From positions 21,873 to 85,872 of the forward strand of contig JACNKP010000070.1 in NCBI GenBank assembly GCA_014381985.1: a stretch of 64,000 nt of DNA. The letters are read 5' to 3'. Under the pieces are notes generated by a model that was given only the letters and a program-made list of their open reading frames with translations, was not told the origin of the DNA and did no database searches. A program made the position numbers and the translations under genes. Positions 46,143 to 58,550 of this stretch are shown piece by piece. The first letter of the stretch is position 1. Every line of letters begins with the position of its first letter. This DNA is from SAR92 clade bacterium (GTDB taxonomy: Bacteria > Pseudomonadota > Gammaproteobacteria > Pseudomonadales > Porticoccaceae).

Positions 46143-46688
46143 GTGACATTTGAAGAACTTGAAGACTTGTTTTATGCCGTCAAGATTACGGCGAGTCCTT
46201 CTGCTTTCCATGGCTTTCTCTGTGGTCGCTTGACTTGTGGGGCTGTGAGTATTGACGATTTAATTGAGACGTCCTCCGATTGGCTTACGCTTTCCGAAGA
46301 GCAAAGTGAAGCAGCCCAACCATCTTTGCGTGATTTTTTTGAATCATCGTTAAGTAATCTAGAGGATGTATCCTTTCTCTTTCAACCCTTATTACCAGAG
46401 GATGAATTACCCTTGGGAGAGCGGTTGAGTGCTGTTGGGGAATGGGCTAGCAACTATATCTCTGGACTTGCTGAAGGTATGGAGAGTAATTTTGAAGTTT
46501 CAGGCGAAGGTAAAGAAGCCTTAGATGACCTTGCTGCCATTGGGCAGGTTTCGCTGGATTTTGAAACTGAAGATGAAGGTGAGCGTGACTACACTGAATT
46601 AGTTGAATATATCCGAATTGCGGTGCAGGTTATTTTCACGGATTTGCACCCTGAACTAAATGCAGATCTTGAACCAACTATCCATTAA
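46143..46688 (+). CDS. ygfB: UPF0149 (YgfB/YecA) family protein
   Basis: A 181-residue acidic helical protein with the family motifs SPSAFHGFLCGRLTCG, LPLGERLSAVGEWASNYISGL and DYTELVEYIRIAVQVIF. The start is GTG 46143 after GAGG. It heads a run ygfB-pepP-ubiH-ubiI conserved in gammaproteobacteria and is divergent from the zapA cluster. Biochemical function is not well established. Confidence 0.9.
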   Translation: MTFEELEDLFYAVKITASPSAFHGFLCGRLTCGAVSIDDLIETSSDWLTLSEEQSEAAQPSLRDFFESSLSNLEDVSFLFQPLLPEDELPLGERLSAVGEWASNYISGLAEGMESNFEVSGEGKEALDDLAAIGQVSLDFETEDEGERDYTELVEYIRIAVQVIFTDLHPELNADLEPTIH

Positions 46689-46723
46689 AATCGTAAAATA
46701 TAAAAGCACAGTATGGAGCCTAT

Positions 46724-48037
46724 ATGATGATCGCCAATAAAGAATACGCAGCTCGAAGAAAAGAATTAATGTCGCTAATGCATGGCAATAGCATCGCGAT
46801 CATAGCGTCTGCGCCTGAAAAAATACGCTCGAGAGATACCCACTATGCGTATAAACAGAACGTAACGCTGTCCTATCTCTCCGGGTTTCCTGAACCAGAG
46901 TCTGTTATGGCATTAATTCCTGGGCGTGAGCAGGGTGAGGTAGTTATTTTTTGCCGTGACAAAGATCCGCTGCGAGAAACCTGGGATGGTTATCGAGAGG
47001 GTCCGTGTGGTGCAGTTGCGAATTTTGGTGCTGATGACGCGTTTCCTATTAGTGACATTGATGACATATTGCCTGGCCTGCTAGAAGGGAAGGATCGAGT
47101 TTATTACGCAATTGGCAAGGATCCAGATTTTGATGCGCATCTCATGGCCTGGATCAACGATGTTCGCAGCCAAAGGGGCAGCGGGGCATTACCACCCAGT
47201 GAATTTGTTGACCTAGACCATTTTGTTAACGAGATGAGGCTAATAAAGACTGCTCCAGAAATTAAAGTTATGCGCAAGGCGGGTGAGATCTCTGCTCGCG
47301 CCCATTGTCGGGCAATGAAAATAAGCCGTCCGGGGTTATTTGAGTATCAATTGCAGGCTGAGATAGAACATGAATTTATGGCTTCTGGTGCTAGGGCACC
47401 TGCCTACAGTAGTATTGTCGGCGGTGGGAAAAATGGCTGCGTACTGCACTATATTGAAAACAGAGACAAGTTAGAAGATGGGGATTTAGTGCTGATCGAT
47501 GCAGGCTGCGAATTTCAAGATTATGCGGCGGACATTACTCGTACTTTTCCTGTTAATGGTAAGTTTAGCGAAGCACAAGCCGCTATTTATGACATCGTTT
47601 TACAGGCACAGGCAGATGCAATTAAAGTTATTGGCCCTGGTATTGAGTACAACAAAGCTAATGAAGCAACCATTCGAACTATTACCCAAGGTCTTGTAGA
47701 TCTTGAAATTCTAGAAGGTGACGTGGATGAATTGATTGCTGAGGAAGCTCATCGCGAATTCTATATGCATGGAGCAGGCCATTGGCTGGGTATGGATGTT
47801 CATGATGTCGGGGATTATAAGATCGACAATAAATGGCGCGTTCATGAACCAGGCATGGTGGTTACTATAGAGCCGGGTATTTATATCGCTCCGGACAACA
47901 CTAATGTGGACGAAAAGTGGCGCGGTATCGCAGTGCGTATTGAGGATGATGTGGTTGTGACGAAGGGCGGCAATGAGGTCATTACCTCTGGTGTGCCAAA
48001 AGCCCGAGATCAGATTGAAGCCTTAATGGCAACGTAA
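46724..48037 (+). CDS. pepP: Xaa-Pro aminopeptidase
   Basis: A 437-residue dimetal M24B peptidase removing N-terminal residues before proline. The creatinase-like N-domain (SYLSGFPEPESVMAL) is followed by a pita-bread domain. Metal ligands are seen in LVLIDAGCEFQDYAADITRT (two Asp), HGAGHWLGMDVHD (His), TIEPGIYI (Glu) and VRIEDDVVV (Glu). The ATG follows GGAG. Confidence 0.95.
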   Translation: MMIANKEYAARRKELMSLMHGNSIAIIASAPEKIRSRDTHYAYKQNVTLSYLSGFPEPESVMALIPGREQGEVVIFCRDKDPLRETWDGYREGPCGAVANFGADDAFPISDIDDILPGLLEGKDRVYYAIGKDPDFDAHLMAWINDVRSQRGSGALPPSEFVDLDHFVNEMRLIKTAPEIKVMRKAGEISARAHCRAMKISRPGLFEYQLQAEIEHEFMASGARAPAYSSIVGGGKNGCVLHYIENRDKLEDGDLVLIDAGCEFQDYAADITRTFPVNGKFSEAQAAIYDIVLQAQADAIKVIGPGIEYNKANEATIRTITQGLVDLEILEGDVDELIAEEAHREFYMHGAGHWLGMDVHDVGDYKIDNKWRVHEPGMVVTIEPGIYIAPDNTNVDEKWRGIAVRIEDDVVVTKGGNEVITSGVPKARDQIEALMAT

Positions 48038-48047
48038 TGAGTAGCTG

Positions 48048-49334
48048 ATGGCGCAGGAAAATACCGAACAATTAGAGCGGCCAAATACCCACTTCGATGT
48101 GGCCATTGTCGGTGGAGGGATGGTTGGGATTAGCTTGGCATTGTTACTAGCTGAGCAACAGGGATTGAAAATTTTACTAATTGAATCTCAATCGATGGCC
48201 GTACAGTCAGCAACGCAACCTAACTACAGTCCTAGCTTTGATGCGCGTTCTACAGCTCTGTCTTGGGCTAGCCGTAAAATTTACCAATCAGTTGGCCTAT
48301 GGGATAGGCTTCAATTACACCTGTCTGACATAACCCAAATTCATGTTAGCGATCGTGGCCATGGTGGTTTGACACGCATGACTGCCGATGACGCCGATGT
48401 TGAGGCCCTTGGTTATGTGGTTGAAAACCGATGGTTGGGCTCAGTGCTTCTTGAACACCTCAATCAATCTAAGGTTGAGGTTCATATGAACTCAGAGGTT
48501 GCAGAGCTCAAACCTTTGTCGTCCGGCATGCAGATGCACCTAAAGGGGGGTGACTCCTCTAATAGTGAATTAGAAAACCACTTAGTGGAGGCTAGTTTAG
48601 TGGTAATTGCTGATGGAGCAGAGTCGCAGACTGCCAAGAAACTGGGTATCTATAGTGACACGACGTCCTATAATCAAACCGCTATTATTGCCAATGTAGA
48701 ACTTGGAAAATCACATAATGGCATCGCCTATGAGCGATTTACCGATCAGGGCCCTATGGCCCTGTTACCGCTTGCTGACTATGACGGCCAGCATCGTAGT
48801 GCACTGGTATGGGCGCGACCCACCGAGATTGCAGAACAGTTGATGTCTTCAAGTGATGCCGATTTTCTCCAGAGTTTGCAGAAAATATTTGGTTATCGTC
48901 TTGGGCGGTTTAAAAATATAGGGGAGCGTGGCTCCTATCCTTTGGCGTTGGGCATAGCGAACGAACAGGTACGGCGAAACGTTTTACTTATGGGGAATTC
49001 AGCTCATAGTCTTCATCCGGTTGCTGGCCAAGGTTTTAACTTATCGCTCCGTGATGCAGCTGCTCTAGCCTCAATAGTTCAGCGGGCGCGAGAAGGTAGC
49101 CGACCTATTGGCTCGTTAGAGGTATTAGAGGAATATTATCAAGAACAGTTGAGTGATCAGCGCAATACTCTAATGTTTAGCGATAGCTTGACGAAATCGT
49201 TTGGCCGCTCATCATCACTTGCTGCTTTAGGACGAAACGCGGGCTTGCTCACTCTGGATTTAATACCAGGGCTACGGCAGCGTTTTGCTAGGTTTGGGAT
49301 GGGCATGTCGAACACTGAGGCTAAACATGGCTGA
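48048..49334 (+). CDS. ubiH: ubiquinone biosynthesis flavin monooxygenase UbiH
   Basis: A 428-residue FAD-dependent ring hydroxylase. The Rossmann motif is VAIVGGGMVGISLALLLAE. SFDARSTALSWASRKIY, the DG motif VVIADGAESQTAKKLG and the second FAD motif LMGNSAHSLHPVAGQGFNLSL are present. The UbiH assignment (C1 hydroxylation) rests on its position after pepP and its resemblance to E. coli UbiH. It overlaps the next gene by 8 bases. Confidence 0.9.
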   Translation: MAQENTEQLERPNTHFDVAIVGGGMVGISLALLLAEQQGLKILLIESQSMAVQSATQPNYSPSFDARSTALSWASRKIYQSVGLWDRLQLHLSDITQIHVSDRGHGGLTRMTADDADVEALGYVVENRWLGSVLLEHLNQSKVEVHMNSEVAELKPLSSGMQMHLKGGDSSNSELENHLVEASLVVIADGAESQTAKKLGIYSDTTSYNQTAIIANVELGKSHNGIAYERFTDQGPMALLPLADYDGQHRSALVWARPTEIAEQLMSSSDADFLQSLQKIFGYRLGRFKNIGERGSYPLALGIANEQVRRNVLLMGNSAHSLHPVAGQGFNLSLRDAAALASIVQRAREGSRPIGSLEVLEEYYQEQLSDQRNTLMFSDSLTKSFGRSSSLAALGRNAGLLTLDLIPGLRQRFARFGMGMSNTEAKHG

Positions 49335-50547
49335 CTTAGGCGGAGAGTCTTACGACATTATTATTGTTGGTGCGGGTATGGTTGGTGCCAGTGCAGCCTG
49401 CCTGTTGGCTCAGGCACGATGTACTAGGCAAGACAAGCCTTTAAAAATTGCTTTGATAGAGTCCGTTGCTGCCAGCTCTTTTGATAATCAAACATTTGAT
49501 CCTCGCGTAGCGGCGGTCACTGAGAAATCTCGTCAGCTACTAGAGTCATGCGGAGTCTGGCACAGTATAGAAAGATTGCGCGCTAGCCCTTACTTGGCAA
49601 TGCAGGTTTGGGACTCAGAGAGCACGGGTAAAATTAGCTTTGATTGCCACGCTATACACCAGCCTAATCTCGGTCATATCGTTGAAAATTCGGTGATTAT
49701 CCAAGCATTACTCGCCGAGATAGAGGCGCTGGATAATATTGATCTTATTTGCCCAGCGACTACTTGTGATTATCAAAATGAAGACGACAGCATAAGTGTC
49801 CAGCTTGATGATGGCCGTTGGTTGAGTGCAGCATTGCTAATAGGAGCCGATGGCGCCAATTCAAAAGTTCGACAGCATTCTAAAGTTGAAACTAAAGAGT
49901 GGAGTTATCATCAAGAGGCGATAGTCGCTACCATTGAAACTCAATATTCTAATCAACAGACAGCCTGGCAATGCTTTACGCCAAAGGGCCCTTTAGCGTT
50001 ATTGCCTTTAAACAATAATGGTGATTTGTGCCGAAGTTCTATTGTGTGGTCTCAGGAATCAGAAACGGCCAAGTCACTTATGAGCCTTAGTGACGAGCAA
50101 TTTTGTGCTGAGCTTTCTAGAGCTAGTGAGTATTGTTTAGGTGATGTTGTGTCGATAGATAAACGGTTTAGCTTCCCTCTTATACAGCGCCATGCCATTG
50201 ATTATGTAATGCCGAGGATTGCACTGGTAGGTGATGCGGCGCATTCCATACATCCGCTAGCGGGCCAGGGTGTTAACATGGGATTTGCAGATATAGAGGT
50301 TTTGGTGGAAGAGCTTGTCAGGGCGCGTAGCCGAGGGAATGATATTGGTGATAAGCTTATTTTGACTCGCTATCAGCGCCGACGAAAGCCCGATAATCTA
50401 GCAGCGATGGCACTCATGGAGGCCTGTAACAGATTATTTATTGCAGACCAATTACCGCTGAGATTTCTGCGAAGTCTGGGCATGTCGACGCTAAACAAGT
50501 CCGGTGTTGTTAAAAACGAACTAATTAAGCTAGCCATGGGCCTTTAA
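49327..50547 (+). CDS. ubiI: ubiquinone biosynthesis flavin monooxygenase, UbiI-like
   Basis: A 406-residue paralogue of UbiH with IIIVGAGMVGASAACLLAQ, FDPRVAAVTEKSRQLLE, LIGADGANSKVRQHS and LVGDAAHSIHPLAGQGVNMGF. Gene order pepP-ubiH-ubiI supports UbiI (C5 hydroxylation). UbiF is less likely because coq7 in this window covers C6. The ATG at 49327 gives the family start; an earlier in-frame ATG at 49285 would add 14 residues inside ubiH. Confidence 0.85.
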   Translation: MADLGGESYDIIIVGAGMVGASAACLLAQARCTRQDKPLKIALIESVAASSFDNQTFDPRVAAVTEKSRQLLESCGVWHSIERLRASPYLAMQVWDSESTGKISFDCHAIHQPNLGHIVENSVIIQALLAEIEALDNIDLICPATTCDYQNEDDSISVQLDDGRWLSAALLIGADGANSKVRQHSKVETKEWSYHQEAIVATIETQYSNQQTAWQCFTPKGPLALLPLNNNGDLCRSSIVWSQESETAKSLMSLSDEQFCAELSRASEYCLGDVVSIDKRFSFPLIQRHAIDYVMPRIALVGDAAHSIHPLAGQGVNMGFADIEVLVEELVRARSRGNDIGDKLILTRYQRRRKPDNLAAMALMEACNRLFIADQLPLRFLRSLGMSTLNKSGVVKNELIKLAMGL

Positions 50548-50549
50548 AT

Positions 50550-51407
50550 TTATGATTCTTCTTTGTCATCTGCCAGTCGCTCTTGGCGCTTTTCCTCTTC
50601 GAACAGCACGGCTTTAATTTCTTCAAGCACCCCGTCCACGTCTGAAAGTTGAGTATCTTCGGCGAAATTACCATTTAGTTCAATGCCAGGTTTTAGCTTT
50701 CCATCTTCGTACAGCGCCCAAATTTCTTTAGCGTATTGGGAGTCTAATAACTCTGGTGCAAACTGGCCGTAGTATTGAGTCATATTGTTCACATCTCGTT
50801 CTAGCATCGACTCGGCATGATTGTTTGCTGATGCGTCGACAGCCTGAGGGAGATCGATAATCACCGGTCCATAATCATCTACTAAGACATTAAATTCAGA
50901 CAGGTCGCCGTGTACGATGCCCGCGCACAGCATTAAGACAACGTAGTGCATAACTAATGCGTGGTCTTCCAGCGCTTGCTCAGCACTCATTGATACATCG
51001 CCTAACCGCGGAGCCACCCCACCTGTTTCATCGGTGACCAACTCCATCAGTAAAACACCATCAAAGCAGCCATAGGGCTTAGGCACTCGAACACCCGCAT
51101 TGGCGAGCAGATAGAGAGCATCTACTTCGGCATTTTGCCAGGTTTCTTCTTGCTGTTTGCGACCGTACTTCGAGCCCTTTTCCATAGCTCGCGCCCGACG
51201 ACTATTACGAACTTTACGCCCTTCTTGATATTGCGTTGCCTTTTTGAAGCTGCGTTTCATCGCTTCTTTGTAGACTTTTGCGCAGCGTATTTCCGATCCG
51301 CACCGGACCGTATAAACGGTGGCCTCTTTTCCGCTCATTAGCTGACCAATGACCTCATCGATCAAGCCATCCTCAATGAGTGGTCGTAATCGTTTTGGAG
51401 CTTTCAT
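50550..51407 (-). CDS. RIO-type protein kinase
   Basis: A 285-residue atypical kinase of the bacterial RIO1-like group. It has the ATP loop GKEATVYTVRCG, the Lys in RCAKVYKEAMKRSFKKA, hinge LLMELVTDE, catalytic loop IVHGDLSEFNVLVDDYG and metal-binding Asp in VIIDLPQAVD. The C-terminal tail is acidic. It overlaps the methyltransferase gene upstream by 4 bases, which would suit a role in ribosome maturation, but bacterial RIO substrates are poorly known. Confidence 0.87.
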   Translation of the reverse strand: MKAPKRLRPLIEDGLIDEVIGQLMSGKEATVYTVRCGSEIRCAKVYKEAMKRSFKKATQYQEGRKVRNSRRARAMEKGSKYGRKQQEETWQNAEVDALYLLANAGVRVPKPYGCFDGVLLMELVTDETGGVAPRLGDVSMSAEQALEDHALVMHYVVLMLCAGIVHGDLSEFNVLVDDYGPVIIDLPQAVDASANNHAESMLERDVNNMTQYYGQFAPELLDSQYAKEIWALYEDGKLKPGIELNGNFAEDTQLSDVDGVLEEIKAVLFEEEKRQERLADDKEES

Positions 51408-52536
51408 TTATCGTGCTTCACTCTCTGATCACTCATAATATTTTTATGTTTATCTAGAGCTAAGGCAATTAGTTTAAATGAACCGTTGTTAGCTAATACC
51501 TCAACTGACCTAAAGTGTTTTTTTGCACTTCGCTCTAACGGGATAAAGGTATTGACCACGAACAAGGCCCTCCCAGAAGAGGACAGCAGTCTTTTTGTGG
51601 CTCTAAGAAATTTATCGGACATATCGCCATCGACAGAAAAGCCCTGATGAAAGGGTGGGTTGCACCAGACGGCGTCAAAGCGCTCGACAATATTATTGCC
51701 AGCATCTGCTGCAATGACTTTATAGTCAGCAGTGACAGCTTTTAAATTTTCTGCTGCTGCGAGCAATGCTGCTGCATTGTTATCGGTTGCCGTTACATGG
51801 TGAATACCATGCTTGCTCGCTTGGCAGGCCAAATAACCGTAGCCGCAACCGAGATCGAGAAGGGTCTTCGGTGGCTCGGAAAACTGGCTTAGAAATACTG
51901 GTATGTGCTCAGAGAGAAACGCGCTGCCTCGATCAATTTTGTCCCAACCGAAAATACCCGGTTTAGTGATTTGGGAGAATGACGGTAGTTTTTTACTCTC
52001 TCTCGTTGAGGGGTAATTTTTATCATCCAAAAGGGTGCGGTTAAACTCGTGCAGGGTTATGGTCGCTAAATAACCCTTACCCTTTTTTTCTGCCGCTGTG
52101 CGATCACCAAACAAAATACAGGCTTGCTTAACATAGGTTTTGACACCGTCATTTTTTTCGCCACTTAACACCAAAGTGCCACCCAATTTGAGCAACTTTG
52201 ATGCTTGATTAATGACATGATGGCTACAGGCTCTCTCTTTTGAGACTCGATATAAAACTACATCATAGCTATGAGGCTCTATTGAGGAAAAATCAAAATC
52301 ATTAAATTCGGCAACTAATCCAGCGTTGAGAGCTTGCTGGGCAATGTCATAACGATTACTGACTACTTTTAGTGATGCGTTTTGCCCTGCGCCTAAAGAG
52401 GCCCAATTGCACTGAGACCAATTTTCGTCAGTAACAGCCAAATATTTACCCTGCTTACTCTGGTTACTTTGCAGCCATAGAGCTAAGCGGGTGACATTGG
52501 GGTCTGTAAAGAGCCGCGGCAAATCAAATCCATTAT

Positions 52537-52540
<4 letters not shown>
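51404..52540 (-). CDS. rRNA guanine-N2 methyltransferase, RsmC/RlmG type
   Basis: A 378-residue enzyme with a degenerate N-terminal methyltransferase-like domain and a catalytic C-terminal domain. The SAM motif is LLDLGCGYGYLACQASK and the N2-guanine active-site motif is CNPPFHQGF, shared by RsmC (16S G1207) and RlmG (23S G1835). The C-terminus (VVNTFIPLERSAKKHF) is closer to RsmC, but sequence inspection does not decide. It overlaps both rsuA and the kinase gene by 4 bases. Confidence 0.82.
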
Positions 52541-54284
<1,744 letters not shown>

Positions 54285-54312
54285 TCATTCGTTTAAGCTT
54301 TGCATGATACGC

Positions 54313-54341
54313 AAAAAAGCGATTTACCACATGGTTATCGC
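54313..54341 (-). terminator. Rho-independent terminator after hemL
   Basis: On the minus strand, GCGAT-A-ACCA pairs with TGGT-AA-ATCGC around a 2-base loop and is followed by T6. It lies 27 bases past the hemL stop and separates hemL from hemB. Confidence 0.8.
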
Positions 54342-54367
54342 TAAGCGAGCAATCATTAAAGCGTCGT

Positions 54368-55672
54368 TTAAATACGCGCAAAAACGCGAGAAGCGGCATT
54401 TAACGTGTCTTCTATATCTTGATCTGTATGGGCTGACGACATAAACCCCGCTTCATAGGATGCTGGCGCCAAATAAACACCTTCTTCTAGCATGCCGTGG
54501 AAAAATCGGCCGAAACGTTCAGTGTCACATTTTATTACTTGGCCGTAGTTGATGATCTTTTCTTCTTCAGAGAAAAAGATACCCCACATAGTGCCCACGT
54601 GGTTACTTGTCAGAGGAATCCCCGCCTGTTTTGCTCGAGCTACTAAACCTTCTACGAGCCGAGTGGTTCGACTAATGACGGGCTCTAAAAAGCCAGGTTG
54701 GGATATTAATTCTAATGTAGCCAGTCCAGAAGCCATTGCCACCGGATTGCCTGAAAGTGTACCTGCCTGATAGACCGGTCCGAGCGGAGCAATGTGCTCC
54801 ATAATTTTACGTTTACCGCCAAAGGCACCGACAGGCATACCACCACCTATAACTTTCCCTAAACAAATTAGGTCGGCGTCGATACCATAGTGACCAATGG
54901 CGCCCTGCTGGCTAATACGAAATCCAGTCATGACTTCATCTATAATAAGCACAGCTCCACTGGCCGTGCAGCACTCTCGAAGCGTCTCTAAAAATCCTGG
55001 GATCGGAGGAACACAGTTCATATTGCCGACGACTGGTTCAACAATAATACAGGCGATTTCATGACCAATTTCCGCAAAAACCTGCCTGACCTGGTCGCTG
55101 TCATTGTAGGAAAGAGTTACTGTATGGTCGGCAAGACAACTTGGAACTCCAGGGGAGCTAGGGACACCGAGGGTTAATGCGCCAGAACCCGCCTTAACGA
55201 GTAAAGAGTCGGAGTGTCCGTGGTAGCACCCCTCAAATTTAATGATTTTGTCGCGGCCAGTATAGCCACGAGCCAGCCGAATTGCGCTCATGGTGGCTTC
55301 GGTACCTGAATTAACCATACGAATCATGTCCATTCCTGGAACAATAGAGCAAATCTTATCGGCTAATTGAATCTCTAGCTCAGTTGGGGTGCCAAAGGTC
55401 ATCGCTTTGTCCAGTTGCGTACGAATAGCCTGTAAGACGTCCTCGTGCCCATGCCCTAGAAGCATTGGGCCCCAAGATAAGACGTAATCAATATATCGAT
55501 TGCCATCGGCGTCAAACATATAAGCGCCTTTAGCTCGATCGAAAAATATAGGGGTGCCGCCTACAGCACGGAAAGCCCTAACGGGTGAATTTACTCCGCC
55601 CGGGATGTGTCGTTGAGCGGCCATAAATAATTCTTCTGAACGAGAGTTTGATGCTTTGGTTGTATCCGACAT
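54368..55672 (-). CDS. hemL: glutamate-1-semialdehyde 2,1-aminomutase
   Basis: A 434-residue PLP enzyme making 5-aminolevulinate by the C5 pathway. It has [50 protein letters not shown] and the Schiff-base Lys in [19 protein letters not shown]. It lies just upstream of hemB, which uses its product, although a terminator separates them. Confidence 0.96.
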   Translation of the reverse strand: MSDTTKASNSRSEELFMAAQRHIPGGVNSPVRAFRAVGGTPIFFDRAKGAYMFDADGNRYIDYVLSWGPMLLGHGHEDVLQAIRTQLDKAMTFGTPTELEIQLADKICSIVPGMDMIRMVNSGTEATMSAIRLARGYTGRDKIIKFEGCYHGHSDSLLVKAGSGALTLGVPSSPGVPSCLADHTVTLSYNDSDQVRQVFAEIGHEIACIIVEPVVGNMNCVPPIPGFLETLRECCTASGAVLIIDEVMTGFRISQQGAIGHYGIDADLICLGKVIGGGMPVGAFGGKRKIMEHIAPLGPVYQAGTLSGNPVAMASGLATLELISQPGFLEPVISRTTRLVEGLVARAKQAGIPLTSNHVGTMWGIFFSEEEKIINYGQVIKCDTERFGRFFHGMLEEGVYLAPASYEAGFMSSAHTDQDIEDTLNAASRVFARI

Positions 55673-55757
55673 TAAATTTTCCTGGCGAGTAAACGATATT
55701 GCTAGATTTGGGGCTGGTATTATCCTTAATTAGAAGGGTAGAAGCTATTTAACTCAC

Positions 55758-56183
55758 CTAAAAGGGCTGAACAATCACTAAAATAACAATGGCCACCAAG
55801 AATAATACCGGGACTTCATTAAAGACGCGAAAGTAGACATGGCTTTTATCGCTGCGATTATCGGCTAGTTTTTTCATGTGACCTAGGCACATGTGATGGT
55901 AGCCAATGAGTAACAGCACGAATCCAGCTTTAAGTTGGAACCAGGTCTGACTCAGATAAGCATCTGGTGCCATAGATACCAGCCAAAGACCTAACACGAT
56001 GGTTGCAATCATTGCTGGATTCGCAATCCCACGGTACAGTTTACGTTGCATCACCTTAAAGCGCTCAATGCTAATTTCATCCTCCGACATAGCGTGATAG
56101 ACGAATAAGCGCGGCAGATAAAATAGAGCCGCAAACCAGCAAATCACGGCGATCACATGAAAGGCTAATACCCACTTATACAT
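55758..56183 (-). CDS. hemJ: protoporphyrinogen oxidase HemJ
   Basis: A 141-residue protein with four membrane spans. Conserved HemJ features are WVLAFHVIAVICWFAALFYLPRLFVYH and KLYRGIANPAMIATI (split around R) with a late FRVFNEVPVLFLV containing Asn-Glu. It carries out the oxygen-independent penultimate haem step at the inner membrane. ATG 56183 has GGAG seven bases upstream; ATG 56195 has none. Together with hemB, hemL and hemW the window is rich in haem genes. Confidence 0.9.
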   Translation of the reverse strand: MYKWVLAFHVIAVICWFAALFYLPRLFVYHAMSEDEISIERFKVMQRKLYRGIANPAMIATIVLGLWLVSMAPDAYLSQTWFQLKAGFVLLLIGYHHMCLGHMKKLADNRSDKSHVYFRVFNEVPVLFLVAIVILVIVQPF

Positions 56184-56303
56184 TTGATACTCCATTAAAG
56201 CGATACTTCTACTGATGCCGCAAGGTTTGGCATAGTTGGTTGAGTGACTTTGCGGTATTATAAGTGGCTAAAGACGTTCTGGATATTTAAAAGCGAGGCT
56301 TAG

Positions 56304-57335
56304 GTGATTAAAGTTGGTATTATTGGTGGGACAGGTTATACCGGAGCGGAGCTTCTGCGGCTGTTGACAGGTCATCCCAATGTTGAGATCGCTGCGGTTA
56401 CTTCTCGCAGCAACCAAGGAGAGCTAGTCTCAGATATTTATCCAAACCTGCGCGGTATCGTTGATGTGCCGTTTGTCACACCTGAGTTAAATAATTTAAG
56501 CGGTTGCGATGTAGTATTTTTTGCGACGCCTCATGGCGTAGCCCAGAGCTCAGTGCCAAGCTTTTTGGCGGCCGGCATCAAGGTGATTGATTTATCTGCT
56601 GATTTTCGGCTTCGCGATCAATCTGTGTGGGAAAAATGGTACGGCCAACCACATCAAGCTTCAGACATGCTGCCTCGCGCTGTATACGGCCTTCCAGAAG
56701 TTAATCGTGAAGCCATTGTAGACGCAGATTTGGTGGCTTGTGCGGGCTGTTATCCAACAAGTATTCAGCTGGGGTTGCTCCCTTTGCTAAGGCAAGGGTG
56801 CGTGGATAGTAGTGATATTATTGCTAATTCCGCCTCTGGAGTAAGTGGCGCCGGTCGGCAGGCTAATATTTCGACCTTGTTGTCTGAAGCGAGCGATAGT
56901 TTTAAAGCTTATGGGGCTTCGGGGCATCGGCACCAGCCAGAAATCGAGCAGGCCCTTGAAGATATAGCGGGACATTCTGTGGGACTTACCTTTGTTCCGC
57001 ATTTGCTGCCTATAATTCGTGGTATCCATACGACTATCTACGCTAACTTAGTTGACCTTAATGTCGACATCCAAGAATTGTATGAGCATCATTTTAAAAA
57101 TGAACCTTTTATTGATGTTCTGCCCGCAGGCAGCCATCCCGAAACACGTACAGTGAGAGGTTCAAATTATTGTCGAATTGCAGCCCATAGACCTAATAAT
57201 GGTCGCAAGGTGATTATTCTGGTGGTGGAAGATAATTTAACCAAGGGCGCTTCTGGGCAAGCTATCCAATGCATGAACTTGATGTTTGGTTTGCCAGAGA
57301 CTCTGGGTTTGATGATGCCAGGATTATTGCCTTAA
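56304..57335 (+). CDS. argC: N-acetyl-gamma-glutamyl-phosphate reductase
   Basis: A 343-residue arginine biosynthesis dehydrogenase. The NADP motif is [16 protein letters not shown], the catalytic Cys lies in [17 protein letters not shown], and the His in [18 protein letters not shown]. The start is GTG 56304. Its stop overlaps the next gene's ATG by one base. Confidence 0.95.
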   Translation: MIKVGIIGGTGYTGAELLRLLTGHPNVEIAAVTSRSNQGELVSDIYPNLRGIVDVPFVTPELNNLSGCDVVFFATPHGVAQSSVPSFLAAGIKVIDLSADFRLRDQSVWEKWYGQPHQASDMLPRAVYGLPEVNREAIVDADLVACAGCYPTSIQLGLLPLLRQGCVDSSDIIANSASGVSGAGRQANISTLLSEASDSFKAYGASGHRHQPEIEQALEDIAGHSVGLTFVPHLLPIIRGIHTTIYANLVDLNVDIQELYEHHFKNEPFIDVLPAGSHPETRTVRGSNYCRIAAHRPNNGRKVIILVVEDNLTKGASGQAIQCMNLMFGLPETLGLMMPGLLP

Positions 57336-58039
57336 TGGGAGAGCGAAGGTCTATTGTTGTCACCTATCGGCAAGGCTTTAAGTACTGGTTGTATGGGATC
57401 TTGTTACTGGTAACTGTGGCCTCACTCATGGCCGGTATGTTTTGGGAGAGGAGCAAAGTATCAGAAATATTAGCTGAAAAAAACCAGCTTGCTAGACGAG
57501 TATCGACGCTAGAGAGTTTGGTGAAATCAAAAGAAACAGAGCTAGAAATGGTCAGAGTGAACAATGATGTTGACTCAGTAGCCTTGGAAAATGCAAGGCA
57601 AGAAATGATGGGCCTGCAGGCGCAGACACATCAAGATCAAGAGCAATTACAGTTGTACAGAGAGCTCATTGAAGACACTAATCCTCCAAATGGATTATCG
57701 GTTAGCAGGTTTCAGCTAACATGGATTGATTCGACCAATATAGCTTATCGCTGGGTTGCTAGGCAAAAAACAGCTAAAATGGAGGCGTCCACTATTTTGG
57801 CGGATATACGGGTAAAGGGAAACCAGGGCGATAAGTCTGTGAGCTTGTCGTTGTCTGAATTAGATACTGAGGTTAAAAAAATGCCTCTTGTCGTTAAGTT
57901 TAAGTATTTTTCTATTAATCAGGGTATTTTAAGGTTACCTGATGGATTTAACCCTGATACAGTTGAGATAAGTTTGCGTTATTCTTGGAGTAAAAAGCTT
58001 ATCTACAAGCAAGCGTTTGATTGGAAAGTTGAGGAATAA
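57335..58039 (+). CDS. single-span membrane protein with coiled coil
   Basis: 234 residues. One membrane span lies at about 18-38 (WLYGILLLVTVASLMAGMFW), then a coiled coil (about 45-100), then a predicted beta-rich domain. It resembles the unnamed protein encoded between argC and the bactofilin gene in pseudomonads (possibly the DUF6776 family, not certain). Its start ATG 57335 overlaps the argC stop and the bactofilin gene begins 3 bases later. It may anchor or work with the bactofilin (inference). Confidence 0.75.
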   Translation: MGERRSIVVTYRQGFKYWLYGILLLVTVASLMAGMFWERSKVSEILAEKNQLARRVSTLESLVKSKETELEMVRVNNDVDSVALENARQEMMGLQAQTHQDQEQLQLYRELIEDTNPPNGLSVSRFQLTWIDSTNIAYRWVARQKTAKMEASTILADIRVKGNQGDKSVSLSLSELDTEVKKMPLVVKFKYFSINQGILRLPDGFNPDTVEISLRYSWSKKLIYKQAFDWKVEE

Positions 58040-58042
58040 GAT

Positions 58043-58492
58043 ATGTTTACAAATAAAAACACTAGTGAAAGCTTGGCGCCTTCGTCGGAATCAACTACCC
58101 TAGTAGCGGCGGGCACAGAGCTTAAAGGCGATCTGAATTTTTCTGGTAGTTTGGAAATTCAGGGATCGATTGTTGGTAAAATTGTAGCGGATGATGAAAC
58201 CGCTCAAATTCGGATTTTAAACGGAGGATCAGTTCTCGGTGAAATCTGGGTTCCTAACGTCATTGTCAATGGCCTTATTGAAGGCGATATATACGCTTCT
58301 AAGCACATACAGCTGGCGGCCAAGGCAAAAGTTGAAGGAACCATCTACTATAGTTCGATTGAGATTGAGCGAGGTGCAGATATTGGGGGCAAGTTAGTGC
58401 ATGAGATTCCCGCGACCAATGTCACTGCTTTCCAGAAAGCGGGAGAGGCTAGTGACTCGAGTAGTGGGCATAAACCTAAAGTTGAAAAATAG
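58043..58492 (+). CDS. bactofilin (polymer-forming cytoskeletal protein)
   Basis: A 149-residue protein with a central beta-helix domain (about 20-125) showing the bactofilin repeats: AAGTELKGDLNFSGSLEIQG, NGLIEGDIYASKHIQLAAKA and VEGTIYYSSIEIERGADIGG. The N- and C-terminal tails are disordered and polar. Bactofilins polymerise without nucleotide and position cell-wall enzymes. An M23 endopeptidase is encoded 1.6 kb away on the other strand. The ATG follows GAGGA. Confidence 0.9.
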   Translation: MFTNKNTSESLAPSSESTTLVAAGTELKGDLNFSGSLEIQGSIVGKIVADDETAQIRILNGGSVLGEIWVPNVIVNGLIEGDIYASKHIQLAAKAKVEGTIYYSSIEIERGADIGGKLVHEIPATNVTAFQKAGEASDSSSGHKPKVEK

Positions 58493-58550
58493 TTCAAAAG
58501 AATCAAAAGTAGACTGAGCTTTATAGTAAGTTTCCAGTCACGGAGTAATC